A DNA stretch of 64,000 bases from Eopsaltria australis. Its lineage: Eukaryota; Chordata; Aves; Passeriformes; Petroicidae. Below, piece after piece: positions 1 to 12,100 of this stretch. The stretch is from assembly GCA_034509425.1 (NCBI GenBank), contig JAVTVJ010000662.1:939501-1003500 (forward strand). The letters run 5' to 3'. Made by a program: the position numbers and the translations under genes. A model generated the notes under the pieces. The model was not told the origin of the DNA and searched no databases. It worked only from the letters and a program-made list of their open reading frames with translations. How positions within the stretch are numbered: position 1 is the first letter of the stretch; every line of letters starts with the position of its first letter.

Positions 1-3000
1 TCATTGTATATTCATTTGAAGACATGAGAGTATTTTGGAGGGATTTACTAGGATGGAGAATGATATATTTCTTATTGTGTGTGGTAAAAGTATCAGACAG
101 AAGAAAAAGTCATGCAAACATTGAAATATGTTGATAGTCTGAGTAATGTACCTATGTTCCTGCGATCAGTAGCTTAGTTTTGTAACACTGATATGTATCA
201 GTTTCGTATAGTAACATAGTTTTGTTGTTCTTCGTAAATTGGACTTTAAACAACTTTAATGTAGCTGTCTTAACCTGTCTATATGGTTCTAAAATTTTGC
301 AACCCTGTCTCTGTCTTTTAAAAAAAAGTAAATGTACTTTCCTGGCCTCTCCCTATGACAGCATATCACATGTTTTTATCACAATAAACCTTTATCATGG
401 CTAGGTTCCTGCCCTGATAAAACTAAATCTGTCATGTTTACAATTTGAACTAATCTCTATCATCAATTTAACTTCTTGTTTCATCTGAGATTATATACAC
501 TTGCTGGGGTTTTTGCTTTATGCTTTTTTCTTAATTTACACCCAATTCCATATTTACTTGAATATACTTGCCTACTTTTTGAAAACTTGAATTTTACTTT
601 CTCTTCTAACAGTCCAGAAGGTTGTTTCTTCCATGCTTTCTGAAAGTGTGGTACTTGTCAAGCTAAAATTTGGGTTATATGGATTAGCTACGTATAGCAA
701 TGCTAGTCTTTTCATATATAAATTAAATTATAAATTCCTGGTGCAAATATTGAATGAGTTATGGGATTATAGCAAGAATATTTTTTTCCCAATTTAAAAT
801 GAGAAATTACACTTTAAAAAGAAACCTTAAATATGGAACTGGATGGAAGTGATTATGTGAGAAGATTGAAGGGTTTTTTAAGCACTTATAGTCCATAGTA
901 CAGTCATGTTCAAAAAATAAGTCATGATAATTATATACCTTACAGATAGGATTTAAGGAATTCTTTATTTCCCACTAAATCAGAGTATGATCTTTGAAGA
1001 CTAGAAGCAGCACATTATATTTTTGCAGAGTAAAAACCTGTATTATTCACCATCTGGTTTTATATATTACTTTTGTAGAAGAGAGGAGTGGCAGGGAATG
1101 TAATAAGTTTAGGTTGGGATTTTTTTATTTGGTTGTAGTTTGGTTTTGTTTTGTTTTTGTCTTTACAGTTATCTTTCTCTTACGTAACCTGTCACCTCCA
1201 TCCATGTTTTGTCTTTTTATTTAAGCATTTGTCTCTTTCCAGTCTCTTACTGGCCTCTTGTCTTTTGTAGGCTCAGATGTACACAAAATGCATACTCATG
1301 CATTTTTCACAGAGGTCTTGAAAATGGATTGGATATCCTGTACCCAGGGCATTAATCCTGTCTGCCAAAATTGAAAACGAAACATTACAAACTTCCTGTG
1401 AAAGCTAGTTTTTTGATACCCAGCTGCTGGGAGAAGGTGGTTGAATTCAATGGATGTTATCTCTGTATATGGAAATGCACATTCTAATGTGTTACCAATG
1501 GTCCATATATACCTGTTTCCCCTTACTTTGATTCAGTGAGTGGGAAAGCATTCTGTTTGTATTCTATGTCTTCTATAACCTTTAAGCTTGAGGGTTTATA
1601 GTGCTGTAAAAGTAAGAGAAGATCCATTGCACTGAAAGACTTACCATCTATATTTTTGGTAGTCTTTCCCAGGAAATTATTCTAATGCTGGCTCTGCTTC
1701 CCAACAAGCCTTTGATCAATTATCAGGATCTTTCTCTACAGTTTTTCTGCTACAGTTGATGTGCAGCTGACTTTTTCCTCTCCTTTAGTGCTTTTTAGTA
1801 GAACTTGAGTCCAAGCAGTACGAAACATTTTCACTTGCCACCACTGCAGCAGCTATTAAATGTGCATAGTAAAGTACAAAATAACTGCAATAGAACTTGC
1901 TTCAATTGGCATCTGGTAAATAGTCTTCTTGTCAATTTGGATTAATTGGAATTACACATGCAATCTGACATTTTTTATTATATTTGCGCAGGCAGTTAAT
2001 ATTCTTATGGGTGTTCAAGCTCTTATTTATAACTGTGAAGTGGTAGCTGAAGCTTGTTTATTTCCTATACTGTTATGTACTATATTCTTAAAACATATAA
2101 AAGGTTATGCTTGATACTAACTCAGGTTTAAAATTACGCAGTGGTTTTGATGCAAATGATGTTTTGGTGTAAAAATTGTTTAAAAGATGTAAAAAAATGT
2201 AAAATGTTCAAAATATGTAAAAAATTTCTTGTAGGCCTCAAATTATTGTCTTTTACCAAATTTAATGAGTTTGAGGTCCATGTTCCCCTTATATAGTAAA
2301 AAAAATCCAAAAAAGTATTTGGGTGAACAAATGGCATGTGAATGAAACTTGTGCATCTAAAATGGATATAGCTGTATATCACAGATAGCTATTTCTTTGT
2401 CTAATAATAGCCTCTTCTTGTGAGTAAGTGTTGATATGGCTTATTAATCATGAATGCAATATAATTTCTGGAGTTCTGTGAATAGTTATGCTCTATATGA
2501 AGTAAGAAATTTGAAGTTGGGGGCAGGTTGTAAATAAAGCAGTTAGTGCTTGTTTGCTTTATTTAATCTTAATAGAATGAAAATTATCGAAGCGGTTTTA
2601 TTGCAAAACATGCAGTGTTTACTCAGAATTTATGGATTCTCTTTTACTGTCATTGCAGAAATGGCTTTTACTGTCTAACCTCTTCCAGTTCTCTTTCTCG
2701 ATTCATTGGCATAAGTTCCTAAAGTAATACCTCAGAGAATCCTTCCTGGTATCAAAAGTTATTGATAGTAAATCATGTAGTGCAAGTGTAATTGAGAGAA
2801 AGATTTGGTAAAAATTAAAAAAGCTGTCTTACATTGTCCTAAAGTATAAATTTGTATCTACATGTATTCTTCATGTAAAACAATAGTTTTATATTCAAGT
2901 TTATAAGGTGCTATAAACAAAACCATAGGGGAATCATGGCATTTAAAGCTCTGAAAAAGTTTCTCGGGCGTTTTATTAAAAGTAGGTAGTAAACATTCAG

Positions 3001-3047
3001 AAATTGAATACCATGATGCTTGATTTTTTTTTTTCCCTCCCTAATAG
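1..3047 (+). other. TENT2: TENT2 intron (3' part)
   Basis: AT-rich intronic sequence before the first recognisable TENT2 exon, ending in a polypyrimidine tract and AG at 3046-3047. I looked for the preceding exon, which should end in residues like those of KVPIVKFRDKVS, and did not find it, so the intron probably begins outside the window. Short open frames here have no recognisable homology. Confidence 0.75.
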
Positions 3048-3124
3048 CAATGTGGATTTCGACTTGAATGTAAACAATGTTATAGGTATAAGAAATACAT
3101 TCCTTCTGAGAACCTATGCATTCA
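3048..3124 (+). CDS. TENT2: TENT2 coding exon with third catalytic acidic residue
   Basis: 77 nt. The first base completes a codon, 25 whole codons follow, and the last base begins a split codon. It encodes [20 protein letters not shown] and then RTYAF. The VDFDL strand carries the third carboxylate of the polymerase beta-like nucleotidyltransferase fold. The exon is flanked by a pyrimidine-rich AG acceptor and a GTAAGT donor. Confidence 0.95.
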
Positions 3125-6100
3125 GTAAGTTTTTTTGTATTTTCTTTTTTCTTTACATTTTGCCTTTGGAGTTTGTATTTTGGTATTGAGATGCTATGAA
3201 AATTTAATACATTACTGTATATATATAATTACCTATTTAGCTGCACTAAGTAGCTTTAAGGTTAGTTCTTGTTGCTCATTCTAAGTACTTGGAGAAAACA
3301 GCCAGGTATGTTTTTAATTGAATATTGTAATATTCAGAAGATAACAAAGATTCTTCATATTAAGGTCCACATATCTACTACAGGGGCTACTTCAGGTATT
3401 CTGCAGATAACAAAATCATGGTAGTAATGGCTGTGCAGTGGTATAATCTCCAGTTTCTTTTATTTCCTTACAGCCTATGACAGTGTGGATGGCTGATAGC
3501 CAGCTATGTCTGTATGCTATTGCAGAGTCTTTCCTTGGAAAATCCAAAATACTGCTTCAGTATTTATACTGATCCCAAATCAAAGTTGGTTTGTGTCTGC
3601 TCAGGAGTTTGCATTTTAGGCAGAGATTGTGAAACAGCCTTGTGAAAGGAAAGTAACAAGAACAGCCCTCTTAGTGGTAAACTACGGTTTTCTTTCTTAG
3701 CATTGCAATGGCACTTGTCAAATAAGTGCATAAAGGAGTGTGCCTCAGGCTGTTTCTTCTAGGGCATTTGTATTGGTTCCTTTACCACCTTCTTCAGTTC
3801 TTGCATAAAGGAATTTTGTTCTATTTAGGGTAGGTAGTTACCAATAGAAGCTACCTTCACGAGTTGATTTTTACTAATATTTCAGTCAGAATATTTTGTG
3901 TTCCATATTCATGTTACTAGGAAGGTCTACAACTTGTCCTGGATCAGTTGGTTAACTGTGATTTCTTCATACATTCAGGAAAGTGTGTGACTGGAAAAGG
4001 ACTTGCTTCCAAGTTGAAAAATATTGGGAAGTACTCATTGTCATTTATGACTGCAGATGAGCAGTCACTTCACCAAGCCTAATGTTGATATATTTGTTTG
4101 TAGCTTCTGTCACAGATTGTCTGCTCTTCTCAGAAAATGACTGTAGGGCAGACAAGTTCCACCTTTTCTTCTGTTCTGCTGTGGTACTCACTTTTATAAG
4201 GCCAGCAAAATTAACTTCTTGTTTCCTGATGAAGGCTAAATAATATTTTCTTGAGGTCAAGGAGTGAGTTAGTAGCGAAGGAAGACTTGTTATTGAAAAT
4301 ATTATCTTCTCAATGTTCTGGACCTTCCTAAATAGTTAAACTGTATCAGGCATACAGCTTGTCTGTCTTCTCTTCCTTGGACCTGAAAACTCAAGTGGCA
4401 TAAGGGAAGCAGAACTAAGCGGAAGCTTTTATCAGACTGTCTCCATGCTTTTATGAGTCCTACCAGCAAGGGTGGATAGCCTTATATGTATGATCCTGCT
4501 CGCTTAAATGTGTAGTTGAAGGGCTTCAATCTGCATGGGGAAAAAAATTATCAAATTACCTCCAATATGGAAGATGTACTGGTCTGTTTTCCATTAGAAC
4601 AAATTAGATGGCAAACAAGGGACTAATTATCTTAGTGAACATGATAAAAAAAGCTAAAACTCCAAATATTTCTGTGGATGCTCTTAAGTCTGTTTTGATG
4701 TTAACTCTTCTGTGTTGGTACACGAGTGCTCTAGAAGACATTGAGGATGATGAGGCAAGGTGAAACAAAATGTCCACAGAAAATGTAGGTAGATTAGGCA
4801 GCACTAGAAGGCAAAGTCTGTGCTGTTACGTTACCAGCAGTTTGTTGAAGGGGGCTTAGCTGTGATTAAGCAGCAGTTTTTGCTAGATATTTTTCAGTTA
4901 GTGGAAGCTGCACATTTTGGCTTTGTGCAAATAACATTACTGAGCATTTTCTTGGGAGTAGCTTTTATCGGAGTATCAGACAATGTTTACTGGCCATATT
5001 GCACTCTGATTTTGTTATATACTAATTACAGGCACCAGCAGACAGAATTTAGTGTCTCAAAATGACGTCAACTGAAAAAAAAATCTTTTCTACTGTGAAA
5101 CAAAATAGCTATGTTTCAAACTGGAACCTATTTGCGATTTTCTCTCATGAAAAAATTCTATTCCAATTGATGCATCTTCATGTGGTGTCTATACAGTACT
5201 TTTTTTGGTATCTCACAGTTAGTGTACTAAGTTTTATTTTTTAGTTCAAGCACCGGTGGACAGTGTGAGGAATAAAGTGATTAGTGATAAGGAGTTTGGT
5301 TGTTTCCAAAAGATCTTCCAGATCTAGTAGGACATTCATTCTGAGAAGAGTACCACTTCCATGGGTATGTTTGCTGAACCACTCTGAACATGTTCTGAGA
5401 AAATCATGCTTGATAGTTTTGCAAAATAACCGAAAGCACCCCTACTGGTGCAGTTGTAGGATGTCTTTTGTCCTCATGTCCTGATGAGCAGGACATGAGT
5501 ATGAGTATAGTAATGTCAGGTTAGATAAGATACTCCAGAATGTGTAAGCTTTTAAGGCCATTGTAAGGCCCTTGACTAAATTGATGATCTCCTTCTGCAT
5601 ACCTGCAAATAATAAAGTATGCTGCAGAGTCCCAGTAGTTTGTGGTGAGTGGTGTCTACCTACAACAGATTAATACCTTAATTAGAAGGTTATCTATATT
5701 CACCAGAAATTCAGAAGATCATACCTGGAATATGGCTGTATTTATGTCTTTCCTCATGAAATGCATATGTATTGATTTAAAGAGATCTTGTATCTAACAA
5801 GATATTTATGTCATCTACATAAAAAGCTACTGAGGACAAGGCAAATTTAAAATTTATGTTTGTATGCGGGGGTTACTGCTCTCATGCATTCTGATGTGAA
5901 CTTAAGAATCAGCTGTGTCCTCCAACTGCAAGAATTCTTTTCCCTGCCTTCAAAGTTTGTGTAGTCAAAATAAAAAAATAACATAGGGTCTGTCCTGGCA
6001 GCAAGTTAGTTCAGGGAAAATTAGTACAGTGAACTGGAGAGACCTTAGAAGTAGAAAGCGATGCTCTGCAAATTTTCTGGTATACCTCTTGTAATGTGTC

Positions 6101-9100
6101 TGTGGATCTTACTACTCAAAAGGCTGTTTAGAAATGCAAATATTTTGTTTTGATTTTTATAGGATGGATGGTAATTGTAGAATAACTAAGTAAATTGTAT
6201 AAAATGCCTGCAAAAGATAACCTTAGAATACAAAACTACGATGTTGATCAAGTAAGAACAAATGTTGAATAATTGCTGTCTAGTTAAATGTACTTTTTTG
6301 AGATGTGTTTATTTTACTTGCAGTTGAGAATCGAGTTCGTCCATTAGCGCTTGTTGTTAAGAAGTGGGCAAGTTTTCATGAGATAAATGATGCCAGTCGT
6401 GGTACTTTAAGCAGCTATAGTCTTGTATTGATGGTTTTGCACTATTTACAGAGTAAGTATTTTTTACATGTTGAAACTGTCCCTTTTAAGTTCATAGTTG
6501 TGTGGTTTTCCTCTTTAATGAAATAGAGCAAGCAGTAGTCATCTTCAACAGAGAAATATTTAAAAGTAAAGTGAGGTTAACTCAGTTTCCTTAGTATTGT
6601 ATTTGTCTTTAACAAGTGGACCTGTTCTTTGAAGGCAGAGTTATCAGCTTTAAAAAGGTTTGGAAAAAAAAATGTACCTGCAGGACACCGTGCAGCTATA
6701 AAATAAACTCAAGTACTAGTTCACAAAAATGCATAAGGGCTTTTGCTGTAGACATCTGTGGCAGCTGCCACAGCTGTCTAGGAAAGGGAAAAAAAAGGTT
6801 CAAATAATCCTTTCCATGCAAAACTGTAATTAGTCAGCTGCCTTGGGAAGATCAACAGTCCACAAACCAAAGAGGAGCCTTCTACCTGTGCTTCCTCAGC
6901 CTTTTCTGTGGGGGAAAAAAAAGGCATGGAAAAAAAGCTGAGTTGTGGCTCTATATGCTGTACATGCATCTAAGCATCAGATTTTTAGATTCTGATGTTT
7001 TATTCATGCAGATTTTAAGCTTTTTTCCCCTGCTATATGCATGTGATGTTCCTGAAAGTAGCGTGTGTTCTAGAACTTCTAACAGTGTTTTTGTTGATGA
7101 AGGAGGGAAAAAAAAAAAACACCTTTCTTTTGCGCTAGTGTGCCTGCCTTACTAGGCAAATTTTTTCTACACTACTTAAATAATTTCCATATTCTTACAC
7201 TCATGTGGATGTCTTTGGACCCAGCTTTAGTGTGGCTTGAGTTTATTTCATGGATACATCAATGTCTTGTACCTGAACTTTCTTCCAGATAATATGTCTA
7301 ACTAACTTACACAGTAAGGAAAGGAAATTCATAGGGTAAATGCTAGTGGTAAGTGGTAATTTTTCCCCTCCTATCCATCCTCTTAGTAAAGCTTAGTAAA
7401 GCGTACACACCTAGATACAATACCTTGATTGTTTGTATTGCTCGGATTTTGTTGCCTTTTAATTTAGTGTGGTAGAGAACTGGAGAGTATCCAAGATGTT
7501 GCAGAAATATGAACACCCACAAACAAATATTGAAGGAGCTGTGATAATTTTCTTAGCAGTCCTGAGACTATATTCTACTCTTTGAAGATACCCCAAGCAC
7601 ATTCTGATAATTCTACTGTTCTGATTCTTAGTCCCTATGGAAAAAGAATTCTGTAACATCTTTTTACCTGTAAGACCTTGCTGAAGGGTAAACTAAGTCC
7701 CAAGTCCAAGACCTATATACTGAATTTATTTATTATTTTCCCTATTGAATTATGTAGACCAATTTCTTAAATGATGCTGAAGTCATGATGTTGAACTTTT
7801 GGTTTGAGGAGTGCTTTGACAGTTCTGTAGCTTCTTGAGTAGGATGTGAGTACTTCTGGATTTTGGTCTATCTATAGGACCACCTTATCTGGGTGATTTT
7901 TTTTTGGCTCTAATTTATATAGTTAAATAGATGCACTCCCAATCCATGGTTTTCATGAAAGTGACCAATATTTAGATAATTTTGTGTCTGTTAGTCTGTT
8001 AGCGTTGTTAATGGCTGCATGGTCTTCGTAACATTTGCCATTTAGCAGACCAGCTAACCCTTATTAGACTGTATTTATGTATTTTATGAGGATTTTGATA
8101 GCAATGTCTACTAAGTGTGTTGGGCATTCTTTTAATAGGCTACATTTGGAGACTCAGTATGTAATATTTGAAAGCTGAAAAACGTGCTCTCTTGCAGTAA
8201 CTGTAGGCTCGTTCATAGCATTGTATTGGATGTAAGGAAAAAAAATGAGTGAAGCTCTCATTTTTCATTTAAGGAATCTAGATGATTTTCCTATAGCCGT
8301 GAATCAATATGAATTTCAGAAATGAAGCTGTACCCAGCTGCTGTAGAATTTTTCATGCCTTTTACATGTAGTTGGATCTTGGTAAGACCTTTCATTAGCT
8401 GAATGAAGTTCTCTTGTAGTACCGTATAGTACGAAATATAGTAATAGAAATGTTTGCTGAGTAACTTATTTTACAAAATGCATGAAAGTGAAGTTCTTGA
8501 TAAATGTTTTTAAGATAGAATTTCAATGCTGCTCTTTGATGTAGTTAATGTGATATTGCTTCCTGTGAATTACATGGATCACAGCAACTTTAAACTTTTT
8601 TTTTATAGCCTTACCAGAACCCATCCTTCCATCCCTCCAAAAAAATTACCCAGTAAGTGTTTTCAATGGATTTACTACATCATATATGTATGTTATCTAA
8701 ATATATGAATTCTTAACTATCTCTAATGGATTAAGTTGAATTAACAGTCTGTAGTGAGGTCATTGATATGCTAGACGTAAGTGTGAAAGAGATTATTTGC
8801 TGCTTTTGGTAATTTCTTTAATGAAAATTCTGTTATGTATGAGAAGATTTGACATACAATTAGAAGGAACTGCTAATGAAAACCACTGACCTAATTCTCT
8901 TTATGGTGGCCTGGAAATATTCCTATGTCAGCTGTAACTTTCTGGTTTCTATTTCTTAATGTGTTAAGTAGTGCTTTTTTATCCAGTTCTGGTGCTTCAG
9001 AATTCCATACCCTCCCAGCTGCTCCGTTGCCTGATATTTCTGTGTGCAGAAAGTGAGTGATATGTATTTACTAAGGAAACTTGAGACATCACAAAATTTG

Positions 9101-12100
9101 ACTTCAGTCCAGCAAGAAGACACCTTTTTAGGAGTCAGATCACACTCTGTTCATTTCTGGAGAACTCAATGAATCTGGATGCTTTGGTCGCTCCAGAATT
9201 AGCAGTGTTCTTAGTGGGATTTAATCTAAGAAAAATTATCTAGAAGTAAGAAGTGCCCTCCTAAATATTTGTCTGTGCACAAAAGTGCTATTGCTGAATC
9301 TTTCTATGCTGTAATTTATTTACAAAGATTTCTTGGTTCCTTCCTCCTTACCTGTCTTCATATGTGTCACTAAAAATTTTTCTTTATTCATAGTTGACGT
9401 AGTTTGGTGTTCTGTCTACGTATGGGGGGGTTTTAATTGGTTGCTGACAATTGTGCCAAGCTAGTATCAGAAAGCTGTTCTGTCTTTTGCCTGTATTTCC
9501 CATAATGCTGAATTGGGAATATTTAATGATGCTGAACATCAGGGAGAAAATACTGTGGTGTCAGCCATTTTGGGTAATTAAAATAACTGAGATGTAGGAG
9601 AAAGCATTGAGCAATAATTCACTGCAGTTTTCCTTCTGTGTTATAAATCTGCTTAGGGATACCTGTACTATATTTTTATGGTCTTCATGTTTCCGTGTGA
9701 GGTTTTTATGGTACTCTATACCTTCTAGTTTCTTCATTGGGAGTGATGAAAAGCCTTTGAAACTGTCTTTCATTTCTTGTACACTTAACTTTATCTGATA
9801 GGTTTTTGAATTGCTAGATTTGCTAATTTCATTTCCTTAAAGCTTGTGTGCTGTAGTGTTCTAAGTTTTGTGTAGCATGTTATTTAGAGAAGTGTGTTAA
9901 GAACTGGCAACTTTTGACTCTCCTGTATTTATAATGCAGACATTATATTTGTAGTGTTCGAACTGTGCAAAGGCCTTCAGAACACTGTACAAATATTAAT
10001 GGCTTCAATCATTAAAGCAGATGTATACAGTACCTTAAGCTGAAAAATCCAATAAATCTAAATCCAAAGTTTTATGTTGTGTTATGTAAAAATGATAAAT
10101 TACTTGCAGATGAGCACTGCTGTAAGAATTGCATTTTTGCCCTGTTATGATATAGATGATACTTGATTTTGTTGTTCTTGTTAATTGTCTTATATTTGGA
10201 GAATGGACTAAATATTCTAGAATTGCTAACAAAATTAAAAGAATATTTTATATGTGCTTACTACAAAACCAAATTACAAGTATCTTTGGTCTCCTGTCTC
10301 AATTCGAAATACAATTAAATATTTAAATATTTTGAGACTTAAAATTTCTGAATATTGATATTTCAAAGGAATTTAAAATGAAAAATACAGAAAAACAATT
10401 TTGGTCCTGTGGCTTGCAGTAAAAATTAAAAAGCACAGGCACATTTCAGTATCAAAATAAACCATATCTTTTTGTGATTGTACTGGTCAGAGTTGTGTCT
10501 CCATACAAAAACTACACAAACATACTGCATCTCCCCTACATACAGCTACCCACAGTTTTGCAAAGTCAAATCTACAGTCTGAAAATCCATCTGTGATCTG
10601 GAGGAAACTGCTTGTCTGAAATTGTTGGTACCATATAGGAGAGATGTGCTTATGTTGAAGAGGAAACAAAGGACAGATTCTGTGTCTCAGTATTTCCTGC
10701 TGCAGATTTGAAGGGTGAGAAGTTCTGGAAAGCCACCAGATGTGCCCACTTCTGCATTCTATTGCCATAGGGGAGTTTCCAGCTGGCACCAAGCTGATGT
10801 GTTTTGCAACCACTAGTTTAGAGGGAGTATCAGACCACATCAGATGTAGGGTTGTATTCTGGGGCTTCCCTTGCCCCTAGCCAGGTAAGGTAGATGACAG
10901 TAGCCCACAAAGTGTGTTCATCAGTTGTGAAGTCTATATAGTATATGCTTCCATGTCAGGACTTCTCAGATAAGCTCTAGAGAGCCTCTGGTGGTTTAAA
11001 CCATTATGGCTGGTGAACATTGCTGTCACTGGCACTCAAAAGGAAACTTAAGTCTGATTCTCCACTGTTCAAAAAGTCTAGTGTATTAGCTGAAGTCAGG
11101 ATGGAATTGGGTTTCTATGAGCGCTTCGGATGGTGAATTTCAAGGACGCTACCATGAGCACATCTTTGTTTCTGCTGCCTCAGCTTCATGTCACGTCTTG
11201 CAAAGGGTGGAATGGTGCTTAATAAGGGAGTCAGCCCTTGGAAAGACACAGTTTGCTTCACACTGATTTGCACTTCTGAAAAATATAAACATTAATTAAA
11301 TATTCCTTTATAGGATTGTGGAAAAGAGTATTTTATATGTGTGAATATACAAATGTGTCAAGACATTATGCTGACGTTACTTCTAACGAAGAATCTTGTA
11401 CATTCAAACTCATTATACGTCAAGATACGGGAATATAAATTTTATTATGATGTACACTTGTGTTCCTTTTCAGTGTGTAAGGTGGAATGAGCATACTTAA
11501 AAGCATTATGTAGCTTGAACATGAAGCATGTTGCTGAATACTGATGTTTCTTGAGAAATCAGCCAATCAAGGTAAAGATTAGAAATCCAGCAAAAAAGGA
11601 AAAGGACTCTGGGATCCCTTCTCTGGGATATCAAAAAATAATAGAGAGCTTATATATATTTGTTGCTCAATCAGACCCTGAATCTAATTTCCATCTCTTA
11701 AGACAGCTTGAGGCAAAGATACAGTAAGCGAAATCGGGACTAGTTTTGATAAAAGCTGAATCTTTTGCCTTCTAGAGCAAGTTAAGGAAAGAAAGCGTAA
11801 TTGGAAGGATGCTTTGTAATTCCATCTTTTAGCAACTGCACCTATGTGCAGAATCTGTAAGCTGTACCTTGTTTTGTTTATCTGGTTATTCCCTGAGTCC
11901 CCCTAACAGGAAGAAAAATACTGTTATCCTTGTTTTACAGCACGTGAGTGGAGATGAGTTGAAGCCAGGGGATTGGTTGTCTGTGGCAAAGCAGAAAAAA
12001 GTGTCTAGGTATCACATAGCTGGTTGGACCTCTTGTTCACTGGACACTGAGTGATTGCTTTGTTAAGAAATAACCTTTAATTACATTGTTGGTAATTGAA

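Noticed and set aside
1..3047. Search for the TENT2 exon ending in KVPIVKFRDKVS
   Set aside because: No matching peptide with splice sites was found, so it is presumed to lie upstream of the window.
10487..10840. 117-codon minus-strand open frame in a TENT2 intron
   Set aside because: Not recognised as any protein or element; kept only as a composition anomaly, not as a gene.
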